Source: a virus. From it: a stretch of 64,000 nt of DNA. Location: IMG/VR virus record IMGVR_UViG_3300032092_000004, positions 1 to 64,000 of that record; one strand, given 5' to 3'. The stretch's first letter is position 1. Each line of letters opens with the position of its first letter. A program made the position numbers and the translations under genes. The notes beneath the pieces are model-generated. The model ran no database searches, was not told the origin of the DNA, and saw only the letters and a list, made by a program, of their open reading frames with translations. Below are positions 16,874 to 25,969 of the stretch, in pieces.

Positions 16874-19800
16874 CGGCGAAAATATATTAGTAGAATTTGA
16901 CTACGATAATATTACTTTAATTGACCCAAATAAATTAATTGATGAACAAGGTAATGTTAAAGATCGTCTTGTAAAACAAGAGGACCTGATTTTCTATGCG
17001 AATTTGGAATGTAATGTTTTACCAAGAACGAAATTGGCTGTTGGTTCGGCAATGAACGATCAACAAAGAACTATCTCAGTTGGTAGGATTAATTTTTTAA
17101 ATCCTGGCCATAAAACATTTTTGGATACTGCTTGGTCAGACGAACTAACAGGTAAGGGTACCTTAGAAGGTAAAGGTGTAAATCAACCTAAATTGACTGC
17201 AGTCAAAAACCCAAACAAATCCGATGATTACTACATAACTCAAAACCTTTGGTCTAATGGAACACCGGGTGCGGTCGATAATGGATTCTTAGGTATTAAA
17301 AGTATTCGATTTTCAATAGGAACTGACTTCTTACCGGTAATAGATATTGAATTAGAAGACGTTAAAGGTAGAGCTTTATTTGAAGGTGGAAACAGTTCAC
17401 CATATTCTGCTTTCTTTCAATTACCATACCCACAGTTTACATTAACAATGAAGGGTTATTATGGGAAGGCGGTTAAGTTCCCTATAATGTTACAATCATT
17501 TAGTTCTAAATTTAATCCATCTACACATAATTTTGAAATATCTTTAAAGTTCTACGGATACAAATATACTTTATTATCATATGTAAATTATGGGTCATTG
17601 ATGGCAGTTCCACATATGTATAACAATGTTGTTAATCAGACTACCGCAAGTAAAACACAAGGATCTAATACAAATGATCAATCTGCACAAGCACCAACGA
17701 TTGTAAGTAGAGGTTATCAAAAGATGAAAGAAATTTATTCTGATTATAAATCTAAAGGACTCATTCCTGATGATTTTCCAGAAATAACATTGAACCAACT
17801 TAATTTCAGATTACAAAAATTTATTGACGACGTATTAAGTAAGTTTGCAAAAGAGAATCTTGGTGTTTTAACTGAGATGACAAATTATACAAACGCATTG
17901 ACTTTGTACCAACAAAAAGTTTTCTTGTATGGATCTTCGTGGTTTAATACTTATATGAATGTAAAATCTCCTATAGTTTTAAAAAACGGACAAAATATTT
18001 ATGATTTCAAACCTGACTTAGATGCTCAAAAACAAGAAACCGCTTTAACCGAACTTGAGGGTATTATTAAAGACAATAACGCAAAATTAAACGAAAATAG
18101 TATTTTTGGTACAAACGGATCTTATACTGTTGGAAACAAAACAGTACAGTCTAAAATACCAGTTCCAATAGAAACGAAAACATTTGCGAAAGGTGAGTTA
18201 ATAACTAATGTAGATTTAGAAAAAACTTTTAGAGCGTCACCAAACGCACCTAAAGGAACATTGTCACCATCAAATACACCACAAACAGGGTTGACCGCCA
18301 CAGATTTGGCATTTGCAACATTTAAAACAAATTTAGAAACTAAATTTAAAGAAACAAATGGGCAATTTTTTATTTTTGACGGACCAAATACTTTCATGAG
18401 TATTACAGATACTGCCGGTAAATCAGCACAAAAGTTTAGAACACAAATTGAACAACAAATTACTGAGAGTTTGGCTTCTAAATTTAATGAACAAGGTGAA
18501 AATAGTTTAGGGTTTATTCCATCCATAAGAAACATATTAGCAATTTTTTATTGTCAAGGAGAGGCTTTTCTAAGGTTGTTAGATGAGGTTCACAAAAAAG
18601 CTTGGGACCAAAGAGAAAATCCTTATAGAAGAGCCGCAATTTTTGGAAATCAAACAACAGCACCAAGTGTGGACATTAAAGACTCAACACAAAACAATGA
18701 ACCAATTTATCCTTGGCCACAAGTTATACAAGAGACTGTCGGTGACGACAATCAAGAAAAATTCCAAGTAATTTACCCTGGTGCTCAAAATGTTGCAAAC
18801 TCATATAGGGCTTATGATCCTGAAATATGGCCTGAGGTTGAATTTGTTGAACAATTCATAAAAGGATATACACAAAGACAAAATGATGCAGATAAGAGAG
18901 GTGCTGAATTTAATGAAATAGATCTACAACCATCTCGAATCTCTTTAAATGGAATTGATTTCCCAGTTTCAAACGAAGTATTTCAAAATAAAGAAGAGTC
19001 TAAATATTTCTTTGAGATATATGAAAGACTTCTTTTAAATTCATATTACAGTAGACTTAATAGACAGTCAGGATATAATCTATCTATTTATGAAGCAGAA
19101 GCGGATGACGAAGCGGTAAACATATTAACAAGTCTTGGTCAAGATAATCCTTTCTTATCTAAAACTATTAAAGAATATCTTTTGGATAGTAATAATTATT
19201 TACCATTCTTAAGACATATATCGAATCAAGGTCAAGGTGAAAGTTGGCAATCTTATATTAGAGGTGAATTTGTCACTAACTATATTAAAAATGATGTAAA
19301 CAACCCAAATGTTTTATATAATGAAGATATAATAGTATCTACTAAATCACAACCTAATGTTTCTTTAAGTAACCCAAAAAATTTAACAAATCTAAATAAA
19401 TATATTGCGGGTTCTTCTTCATCAAATACGTTTGAGTTTGGGGATACATACCCAATAACAGATTTAGATTGGGATAGAAAAAATTTGGCAAATGGTAAGT
19501 CATTAAATAATGCAAATGAAGCATTTGATACTAAAGATGTTCTTAATTACAACCCAACCCAATTAACAATAACTAACTTTTTGGATAACACAAACGAGAA
19601 TCAAAGAAGACCTTTTACTTACTTCAATTTTGTTAATCTGAATGTTACTCCTGATGTTACAAATCTAAAAACTTTCTATAAAGATAGAAAATATCAAGAT
19701 CAATTAGTTACAGAGGGTAATATATCCTACTCAAATTATTCAGGAAATGTTTTTTCTGAACAAACAACATCTATGTTGAATACACCGTACTTCATAAATG

Positions 19801-22800
19801 CGATACAACAAGGTGTGTTTAATTTTAGATACAAACAAAATGATCCTTATCCTTATAAAAGTGCAGCATATTTGTTCTTGAATAGTTTACCTTTAGGTAC
19901 TTTAAGAGAAAAATACAAAACTTTTGATGGTCAGGCAACAACTGATTTGAACTATATCTTATCCACAATGAAAAAATTTGGTGCTGTTCATAAGTTACCA
20001 TATGCTTGGATTTTGAAATACGGATCTATTTGGCACAGATATAAAACCTATGACAAAACAGGAAAAGACTTTTTAGATGATGTATGGAAAAACTTTAACT
20101 ATTTGGAAAATTGGGATCCAGGTTTTTCTTCATCAACAAAAACATATTCATTATTAATTGATGGAGATCAAAAAAATCTTGTATTACAAAATAATTCGGG
20201 ATCACCGACATTTACAGATATGACAACAGGATTCTATCCCCAATTAATCGACGACTTCAACGTATTCTTACAAGGGTTAAAATTATTCAGTGGTAAAACA
20301 CAAGTAACAGGTAGTGCGGTAGTTCAGAGTATTTCAGGAAATTCTAATGTGTTTACGGTTACAGGAACCTGTACTTGTGCGGGAAGTGCAATAACTGTAA
20401 ACTCAATTACTAAGAACTTCATCCAAGTAAATGATACAATATCTATACCAATTGGTAATATAAATATTAATTTAGTGGTTACTGGTATTGGACCAAATAC
20501 ATCAGGTGGGACAGGTACATATAGTGTAACCCCAAGTTTTACGTCAACAACAACTAATTTTGTTTTAGGTAGCTACATTAGTGTTAGCGGTTTAACTTTG
20601 AGTTCTTTAGGTACAGGTAGTATTTTAACAGGATCTTCAATAAGTCCTCAAGTAACAATACAAAAACAAATTACGGGACCAACACACTCAAATGGGGTTT
20701 ATAAGTTAACATCATCAGCGGCTACGGTTGCTTCAGACTTTAGAGTTCTTAACCCACCACTACAAGTAAATCAAATTGATAGTAACGTTTTAAGTGCTGG
20801 ACAAATAATAAACGGACCTAACTTAAATGGTAACGTTACAATTATAAGTCAAATTTCAGGAACAACAGGTGGTAACGGTATATACATAGTATCCTCAGGA
20901 CAAACAGAACCAACATCATCACCATTTGTTGTACAAAACCAATATATACAAGGTATAGGTTCCTCGGCAATACAACCATTATTAGACAATAAAAAACTAA
21001 TAATATTTAATACAACAGACTCAACTATATATGGGGCACCAGGATTTGACCCAAATAGTGCACTTAGAACTATGAGAATATCACCTTATTCTGTTATTGT
21101 TAGATCAACTGACGAAACAGGGTATTATGTTCTACCATCTTTTGGATCAAATGTAAATCAGGCAAAAGAAGAGGCATTTAAAAATGGTAGTATGAAGACA
21201 GAATTGTATAACAATCCTGCAATGTTTAATGGAAGTGTAAGGTTATTTTGGAACGCACCTCAATACGGATGGTTTAATAATGATCAAGTTAAAAAGAACA
21301 ATCCTATAACTTATTTAAAAGAAATTTTGAATGAACAAAAAGAACAACAAAACTTTTTGATTTCAGGAGAGATAAATGATTATACAAGTTTTGAAGAATT
21401 ATTCACAACATTTAATAGTCAAACCTTAGATTTGTTTGAATCCGAATTTTTAAATTTCAGTAGATCTCTTTATGATTATGTTGACACATTACCTGAGACT
21501 ACAAAATCTGAAGTGTTAAACGCCACAACAACCCAAGTTAAAAATCCTGATGGTAGCGTTGTTGAAATTAAAAATCCTGACGGAAGTGTTGGGTCATTAT
21601 CTCAAAAAACATTTAAGAATTTTCATTTCTTAATGAAAGAATTAATGAAAATACAAACCCCAACAGGAACGTCACCTGAAACAAAACTTAGTGAAATAAT
21701 TACAAGTCAAAACACACAGTTTCAACAAGTATTGTCATCTTTTGTGAACTATGATGTGGCCTTTAAATTTGGAAACCCGACTCAGTTTGATAGAAGATTG
21801 TACTTAACTTTCTCAACAAGGTTCTTAGAGAACCCAATTATTTATGGACCATATGAACAAGGAACACTACCACCACAAGTTACTGTTGCTCAATCAAAAC
21901 AACAAAGTCCTGAAACGTGGAAAAAACTATTATATTATGTTGGAGAATCTTCAATACCTAAATTACAATATAAAAATAACGGATCATACATAACAGACTT
22001 CTTCATTGATTTAAACGTCCAATTTAATGAAAAAAACGTTGAGGATTTTGCACCACTTATTAAAGTATATGCCAGTGAAAAATTAAAAAATAATAACTTG
22101 AATTTGTCTTCATTTTATTCTTTGATGGATAATTACATAATTGCATCTGATAATTACATAGGTAATGTTATTAATGTAATGTTACCTCAAGTAAGAAAAG
22201 AATTACCAACAGTTTTAATCAATCAAGAGTTAACGGATAATAGGGCTAATTTGGAGGCAGGTTTTACTGAACAAACAAGAACTGAATTATGGGAAACATT
22301 TAAGGCATTAAATGATAGTTGGATTGCAGGATTCGATTTTCAAAACAAAACATTATTTGAAGATGTTCTTTTGGTAGATAGAGCGAGTAGAAATGTTGGA
22401 GATAAAATTATTGTGGACATTTTTGAAATTCAAGAGTTGATAACTGACGGAAGCTATAAGAATACATTGTTGGATATGATTACAACGATATTGGTTCAGA
22501 ATAACTTCCAATATTTTATGTTACCTGCATTTGTTAATTTCTACAATATCCAAGATGTTGAAAAAAACCCAACTCCTAGACCTGACGGAACTTTAGAATT
22601 TGGTAATTCTTTATTTGGAACATTCTTAAATGTTGATTACAGAAATAGTTCACCAAAATTCTTATGTTATTATGTTAACAAACCAAGCGAACACTTGGAT
22701 ATGAATGACAATATAGATTATAGATATCGAGATGATGCTTTTGATCTTAGACGAGCTAGTGATAACCCACTTCAAGAAAACCAAGCTTACAAGTTAGATT

Positions 22801-23963
22801 GGGATAAATCAAACAAAGTAGTCGGATTCAATGTGGACGTAACAAAACCAAACCAACAAATCTTTAAAAGTTTCAGTGTTAACCAAAATCCTGGAAAACC
22901 AACATCTGAATCTTTAGAAATGTTAAATCAAATGGCTAACTTGGGTGGTAACAGAAGATCAACAACTCAATCCGTTTCTTTATATAACCTTTATAAAAAT
23001 AGAAGTTATGAATGTAGTGTTGAGATGATGGGATGTGCATTAATCCAACCATTAATGTATTTTAATATCAGAAACGTTCCTATGTTCTCAGGACCATATA
23101 TGATTACAAAGGTTACTCATGACATTACTGAAGATACCTTTAATACATCATTTACAGGAACAAGACAACCATTCTATGCATTACCTAAGATTGATAACTT
23201 TGTTCAGACACTTAATATTAAAATATTAAACACAATACAATCAAGGATCCAACAAAACGAAAAGAAAGAAAGAGAAAGTTCTGCAAACGTTTTAGCTCAA
23301 AAAGAAAATGTGTTGTCTAATATTAAAGCGGAAGAAAAACTAACAAAAAATCAAGATTGTGTTGCGAATATTAATCCAAGATATCTGAATTATAATGGCC
23401 TTGATGTGCCGGCACAAACATCTCAAACAACAAAAGAATTGTTTAATGTTATAAGAGATGAATTATTAAGTAGAGGTTATACGGCAACGGGAGATACAAC
23501 ACCACTTATTGCGGGATTGGCATTTACAATGGTATATGTTGATTCGGGTAAGGGAGCAGGAATTAATGCCTATGAGAATAACTACAGCACTATAAATCTG
23601 ACTGAAGTCTATGGACCTAATTTTGTAAACTACATTAAGAAAAATTATTATTGTATTACAAGAGGAACTAACAGTAACTTACCTGTTGCATCGTTCAATA
23701 CATTTAAAGATTTTATAAAATTTGTAGTAGATAAAACATCAACATTAAAAACATTGTTAGAACAAGATAAAAATAATTTTGATTTCTCAACATTAGAAGG
23801 ATTATCAGCAGCAACTGCAAAACAATATGTATTAAGTTATCCTGTTGAACAACCCGCAAATGTATATACTAGTTTAACTGAACAAGAAAAATTAACATTA
23901 CAACAAGAATTTGTTGCTGCTTATAATGTTTACGAAACAGTACAAACTTTCACAATAAGCTGA
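16863..23963 (+). CDS. giant baseplate hub protein (gp27/late-control-D-like) with probable C-terminal cell-wall hydrolase-like domain
   Basis: At 2366 aa this is the largest gene here. The N-terminal ~250 residues contain hub-type beta structure (SIRFSIGTDFLPVIDIELED, FTLTMKGYYGKAVKFPIMLQ). Near residues 2040-2110 is the hub signature YECSVEMMGCALIQPLMYF then GPYMITKVTHDI, typical of gp27/gpD-like hubs. Residues ~1148-1366 are an inserted Gly/Ser/Thr-rich beta repeat (GTGSILTGSSISPQVTI type). After the hub signature, residues ~2200-2300 (TPLIAGLAFTMVYVDSG, then AYENNYSTINLTEVYG) resemble the catalytic core of lysozyme or glucosaminidase-like tail domains, though the usual catalytic Glu position reads Asp. 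The protein should sit at the tube tip. The hydrolase call is inference. Confidence 0.75.
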   Translation: MADNGENILVEFDYDNITLIDPNKLIDEQGNVKDRLVKQEDLIFYANLECNVLPRTKLAVGSAMNDQQRTISVGRINFLNPGHKTFLDTAWSDELTGKGTLEGKGVNQPKLTAVKNPNKSDDYYITQNLWSNGTPGAVDNGFLGIKSIRFSIGTDFLPVIDIELEDVKGRALFEGGNSSPYSAFFQLPYPQFTLTMKGYYGKAVKFPIMLQSFSSKFNPSTHNFEISLKFYGYKYTLLSYVNYGSLMAVPHMYNNVVNQTTASKTQGSNTNDQSAQAPTIVSRGYQKMKEIYSDYKSKGLIPDDFPEITLNQLNFRLQKFIDDVLSKFAKENLGVLTEMTNYTNALTLYQQKVFLYGSSWFNTYMNVKSPIVLKNGQNIYDFKPDLDAQKQETALTELEGIIKDNNAKLNENSIFGTNGSYTVGNKTVQSKIPVPIETKTFAKGELITNVDLEKTFRASPNAPKGTLSPSNTPQTGLTATDLAFATFKTNLETKFKETNGQFFIFDGPNTFMSITDTAGKSAQKFRTQIEQQITESLASKFNEQGENSLGFIPSIRNILAIFYCQGEAFLRLLDEVHKKAWDQRENPYRRAAIFGNQTTAPSVDIKDSTQNNEPIYPWPQVIQETVGDDNQEKFQVIYPGAQNVANSYRAYDPEIWPEVEFVEQFIKGYTQRQNDADKRGAEFNEIDLQPSRISLNGIDFPVSNEVFQNKEESKYFFEIYERLLLNSYYSRLNRQSGYNLSIYEAEADDEAVNILTSLGQDNPFLSKTIKEYLLDSNNYLPFLRHISNQGQGESWQSYIRGEFVTNYIKNDVNNPNVLYNEDIIVSTKSQPNVSLSNPKNLTNLNKYIAGSSSSNTFEFGDTYPITDLDWDRKNLANGKSLNNANEAFDTKDVLNYNPTQLTITNFLDNTNENQRRPFTYFNFVNLNVTPDVTNLKTFYKDRKYQDQLVTEGNISYSNYSGNVFSEQTTSMLNTPYFINAIQQGVFNFRYKQNDPYPYKSAAYLFLNSLPLGTLREKYKTFDGQATTDLNYILSTMKKFGAVHKLPYAWILKYGSIWHRYKTYDKTGKDFLDDVWKNFNYLENWDPGFSSSTKTYSLLIDGDQKNLVLQNNSGSPTFTDMTTGFYPQLIDDFNVFLQGLKLFSGKTQVTGSAVVQSISGNSNVFTVTGTCTCAGSAITVNSITKNFIQVNDTISIPIGNININLVVTGIGPNTSGGTGTYSVTPSFTSTTTNFVLGSYISVSGLTLSSLGTGSILTGSSISPQVTIQKQITGPTHSNGVYKLTSSAATVASDFRVLNPPLQVNQIDSNVLSAGQIINGPNLNGNVTIISQISGTTGGNGIYIVSSGQTEPTSSPFVVQNQYIQGIGSSAIQPLLDNKKLIIFNTTDSTIYGAPGFDPNSALRTMRISPYSVIVRSTDETGYYVLPSFGSNVNQAKEEAFKNGSMKTELYNNPAMFNGSVRLFWNAPQYGWFNNDQVKKNNPITYLKEILNEQKEQQNFLISGEINDYTSFEELFTTFNSQTLDLFESEFLNFSRSLYDYVDTLPETTKSEVLNATTTQVKNPDGSVVEIKNPDGSVGSLSQKTFKNFHFLMKELMKIQTPTGTSPETKLSEIITSQNTQFQQVLSSFVNYDVAFKFGNPTQFDRRLYLTFSTRFLENPIIYGPYEQGTLPPQVTVAQSKQQSPETWKKLLYYVGESSIPKLQYKNNGSYITDFFIDLNVQFNEKNVEDFAPLIKVYASEKLKNNNLNLSSFYSLMDNYIIASDNYIGNVINVMLPQVRKELPTVLINQELTDNRANLEAGFTEQTRTELWETFKALNDSWIAGFDFQNKTLFEDVLLVDRASRNVGDKIIVDIFEIQELITDGSYKNTLLDMITTILVQNNFQYFMLPAFVNFYNIQDVEKNPTPRPDGTLEFGNSLFGTFLNVDYRNSSPKFLCYYVNKPSEHLDMNDNIDYRYRDDAFDLRRASDNPLQENQAYKLDWDKSNKVVGFNVDVTKPNQQIFKSFSVNQNPGKPTSESLEMLNQMANLGGNRRSTTQSVSLYNLYKNRSYECSVEMMGCALIQPLMYFNIRNVPMFSGPYMITKVTHDITEDTFNTSFTGTRQPFYALPKIDNFVQTLNIKILNTIQSRIQQNEKKERESSANVLAQKENVLSNIKAEEKLTKNQDCVANINPRYLNYNGLDVPAQTSQTTKELFNVIRDELLSRGYTATGDTTPLIAGLAFTMVYVDSGKGAGINAYENNYSTINLTEVYGPNFVNYIKKNYYCITRGTNSNLPVASFNTFKDFIKFVVDKTSTLKTLLEQDKNNFDFSTLEGLSAATAKQYVLSYPVEQPANVYTSLTEQEKLTLQQEFVAAYNVYETVQTFTIS

Positions 23964-23971
23964 TATTTATA
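23964..23971 (+). promoter_or_regulatory. putative late-promoter octamer TATTTATA
   Basis: TATTTATA begins 1 nt after the hub stop codon and lies 13 nt before the next ATG. Confidence 0.45.
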
Positions 23972-23984
23972 AATAAAAATACTT

Positions 23985-24209
23985 ATGAGTACTAAAATGT
24001 TATTGGATAATTACTTGGGGAAAAACACAAGAGTATCCGAAAAAGATATGGGTGACGGAACAAAACAAGTTTGTGATTTAGACACAGGAGATTGTTATAC
24101 TGTCAGAATTAAAGACGGACTTATCGAAAGAGTCGACAACACTATGAGAACATTTAAAAAAATTCAAGTGGAAACTAATCAAGGTTATAAAACATTATTA
24201 AACGGTTAA
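23985..24209 (+). CDS. small protein of unknown function (74 aa)
   Basis: A short hydrophilic protein with a compact beta-like core (GDGTKQVCDLDTGDCYTVRI, two Cys seven residues apart). It starts 21 nt after the giant hub gene behind a late-type octamer and stops 1 nt before the next ATG. Position suggests a two-gene late unit with the acidic protein that follows. I do not recognise the family. The coding call rests on its clean placement, its similar base composition and its lack of overlap with better frames. Confidence 0.7.
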   Translation: MSTKMLLDNYLGKNTRVSEKDMGDGTKQVCDLDTGDCYTVRIKDGLIERVDNTMRTFKKIQVETNQGYKTLLNG

Positions 24210-24210
24210 G

Positions 24211-24906
24211 ATGGGCATAGACGACAAAATCCTAAAAGAGATCGCAAGATACAATTCGATCAACAAATATATTACGGAACAAGATATTCCGGCACCTCCT
24301 GCAGATGCGGCGGCAATACCTCCACCTCCGGCAGATGCAGCAGCACCGACTGATCCTGCAGCGGCAGGTGTAGATCCTGCGGCACCAACACCTCCAGCGG
24401 CTCCTGGCGCAGAAGGGGAAGCGACACCTGTTGATGTTGCTGCAGATCCTGATGTTGAAGAAGTTCCTGCTGAAGGGGAAGAAGGTGAAGGAGAAACTGA
24501 AGAATTAGACATCACTGATCTTGTTGATTCACAAAAAACAATTGCCGACAAACAAGAAGAATACTTTACAAATCTTTTTGACCAAATCAAAACTATGGAA
24601 GAAAAGTTAGCAGAAATGGATACGATCGTTTCTAAGTTAGATTCTTTGGAAGCTAAAGTTGAAAAATACAGACCAAAAACAGCACAAGAAAAATTACAAC
24701 TTAGATCATTAGATTCAGGACCATTCAAACAAAATTTAGCTGATTTCTTTGACGAGAAAAAAGATGAAATGGAACAGACAGGGAAAAATGAATATGTTCT
24801 AACTCAAGATGAGGTTGAAAGTTTTAGCCCATCTGACATAGAAAAATCTTTTAATGAACCAATGGAGGATGAAGACGATATTTTATTGAACAGATTTAAT
24901 TCATAA
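24211..24906 (+). CDS. acidic Pro/Ala-rich coiled-coil protein of unknown function
   Basis: The 231-aa protein has three parts. A basic N-terminal helix of about 25 residues ends in KYITEQ. A long Pro/Ala/Asp low-complexity tract spans roughly residues 28-90. A highly charged helical half (EEYFTNLFDQIKTMEEKLAEM, TIVSKLDSLEAKVEKY) looks like a coiled coil, followed by an acidic C-terminus. The Pro/Ala tract is much more GC-rich than its surroundings. The composition would suit a scaffold or internal virion protein, but nothing proves this. The N-terminal IxE motif resembles a T4-type prohead protease site. A terminator follows. Confidence 0.75.
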   Translation: MGIDDKILKEIARYNSINKYITEQDIPAPPADAAAIPPPPADAAAPTDPAAAGVDPAAPTPPAAPGAEGEATPVDVAADPDVEEVPAEGEEGEGETEELDITDLVDSQKTIADKQEEYFTNLFDQIKTMEEKLAEMDTIVSKLDSLEAKVEKYRPKTAQEKLQLRSLDSGPFKQNLADFFDEKKDEMEQTGKNEYVLTQDEVESFSPSDIEKSFNEPMEDEDDILLNRFNS

Positions 24907-24943
24907 GTTTTAAGGTCGATAAATTCGACCTTAAACTTTTTTT
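24905..24943 (+). terminator. rho-independent terminator between acidic protein and SSB genes
   Basis: TTAAGGTCGA (24910-24919) pairs perfectly with TCGACCTTAA (24925-24934) across a 5-nt loop. Flanking AG/CT pairs extend the stem, and a T tract ends at 24943. Confidence 0.9.
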
Positions 24944-24954
24944 GGCGACACAAT

Positions 24955-24983
24955 TTGACTATAACTTTTTATACACTTATAAT
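24955..24983 (+). promoter_or_regulatory. sigma-70-like early/middle promoter for the SSB gene
   Basis: TTGACT (24955-24960) and TATAAT (24978-24983) are separated by exactly 17 nt, the best housekeeping-type promoter in the window. The start codon is about 30 nt further on. The same region also fits the Bacteroidota -7 type TAnnTTT pattern (TAATTTTA at 24980). The terminator just upstream isolates this unit. Confidence 0.7.
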
Positions 24984-25014
24984 TTTAATATAAACCTTTA
25001 ATTTTTATTTACAC

Positions 25015-25881
25015 ATGGCGACAAACCCACTAGACGCAGTACTTGCACAGTACGAGAAATCAACTCAAAGTAGTAACAATTCTACATCAAAGATGTCTTC
25101 TGAAGACCGAATGAAAAAATATTTCGCGGCTCTTTTGAAAGACAATGAAAAACAAGGACAGAGACGAGTACGTATTCTTCCTACAACAGACGGATCTTCA
25201 CCGTTCAAAGAAGTATGGTTCCACGAAATCCTTGTGGACGGTAAATACCAAAAATTTTATGATCCAGGAAAAAATGACAACGAGCGTTCACCTTTAAATG
25301 AAGTTTATGAGGAGCTTATGTCTACAGGTAGAGATGCCGACAAACAATTGGCAGCACAGTACAGAGCACGTAAGTTTTATATTGTAAAAGTTATTGATCG
25401 TGATAACGAACAAGACGGAGTAAAATTTTGGAGATTTAAACACAATTACAAACAAGAAGGAATCCTTGATAAAATTATTCCAATTTGGAAGGCAAAAGGA
25501 GATATTACTGATCCTGATAAAGGACGTGACCTTATTCTTGAATTAACAAAGGCAAAAACACCAAAAGGGGCTTTCTACACGGTAATCCAAACAGTTATGT
25601 ATGATGACCCATCGACAATTTCAGAAGACGAAACTCAAATGTCAGAGTGGGTTTCTGATGAGTTAACTTGGGAAAACGTATATTCTAAAAAACCTGTTGA
25701 GTATCTTGAGGCAATCGCTCGTGGTGAAACTCCACGTTGGGACTCTGAAAAGGGTGGATATGTGTATTCTAATGACGAAACATCTGAAGTATCTATGGGT
25801 GGAACACCAGCACCAAAATCAATCAACGAAGTTGCTGATCCACAAGCAAACGACGAGATTGATGAAGAATTACCATTCTAA
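25015..25881 (+). CDS. gp32: single-stranded DNA-binding protein (T4 gp32-like)
   Basis: The 288-aa SSB coats replication and recombination intermediates and coordinates UvsX, helicase and polymerase. The OB-fold core is seen at RRVRILPTTDGSSPFKEVWF and continues through FYIVKVIDRDNEQDGVKFWRF. The extreme C-terminus (DEIDEELPF) is the acidic protein-interaction tail ending in Pro-Phe, as in many SSBs. There is no Cys at all, so the zinc site of T4 gp32 is absent. It is monocistronic: a strong promoter and terminator precede it and another terminator follows, fitting high and separately controlled expression. Confidence 0.9.
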   Translation: MATNPLDAVLAQYEKSTQSSNNSTSKMSSEDRMKKYFAALLKDNEKQGQRRVRILPTTDGSSPFKEVWFHEILVDGKYQKFYDPGKNDNERSPLNEVYEELMSTGRDADKQLAAQYRARKFYIVKVIDRDNEQDGVKFWRFKHNYKQEGILDKIIPIWKAKGDITDPDKGRDLILELTKAKTPKGAFYTVIQTVMYDDPSTISEDETQMSEWVSDELTWENVYSKKPVEYLEAIARGETPRWDSEKGGYVYSNDETSEVSMGGTPAPKSINEVADPQANDEIDEELPF

Positions 25882-25899
25882 TTTTATTAAACAAAATGT

Positions 25900-25930
25900 A
25901 ACGGGAGCAGTTTATTGTTCCCGTTTTTTT
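25900..25930 (+). terminator. rho-independent terminator after SSB gene
   Basis: AACGGGAGCA (25900-25909) pairs with TGTTCCCGTT (25916-25925) with one G.U pair and a 6-nt loop, followed by a run of T to 25930. Confidence 0.88.
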
Positions 25931-25969
25931 GTCTATATTTTATAGTACAAATACTTAAAAATTTATCAT

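Noticed and set aside
24198-24728. 176-codon minus-strand frame rich in Ala, Gly and Ser
   Set aside because: Antisense of the Pro/Ala low-complexity tract; no start context or conserved motif.
25929-25957. Possible promoter before uvsX (TTGTCT with TACTTA 17 nt later)
   Set aside because: The -10 match is poor and the -35-like part overlaps the terminator T tract; not listed as a feature.
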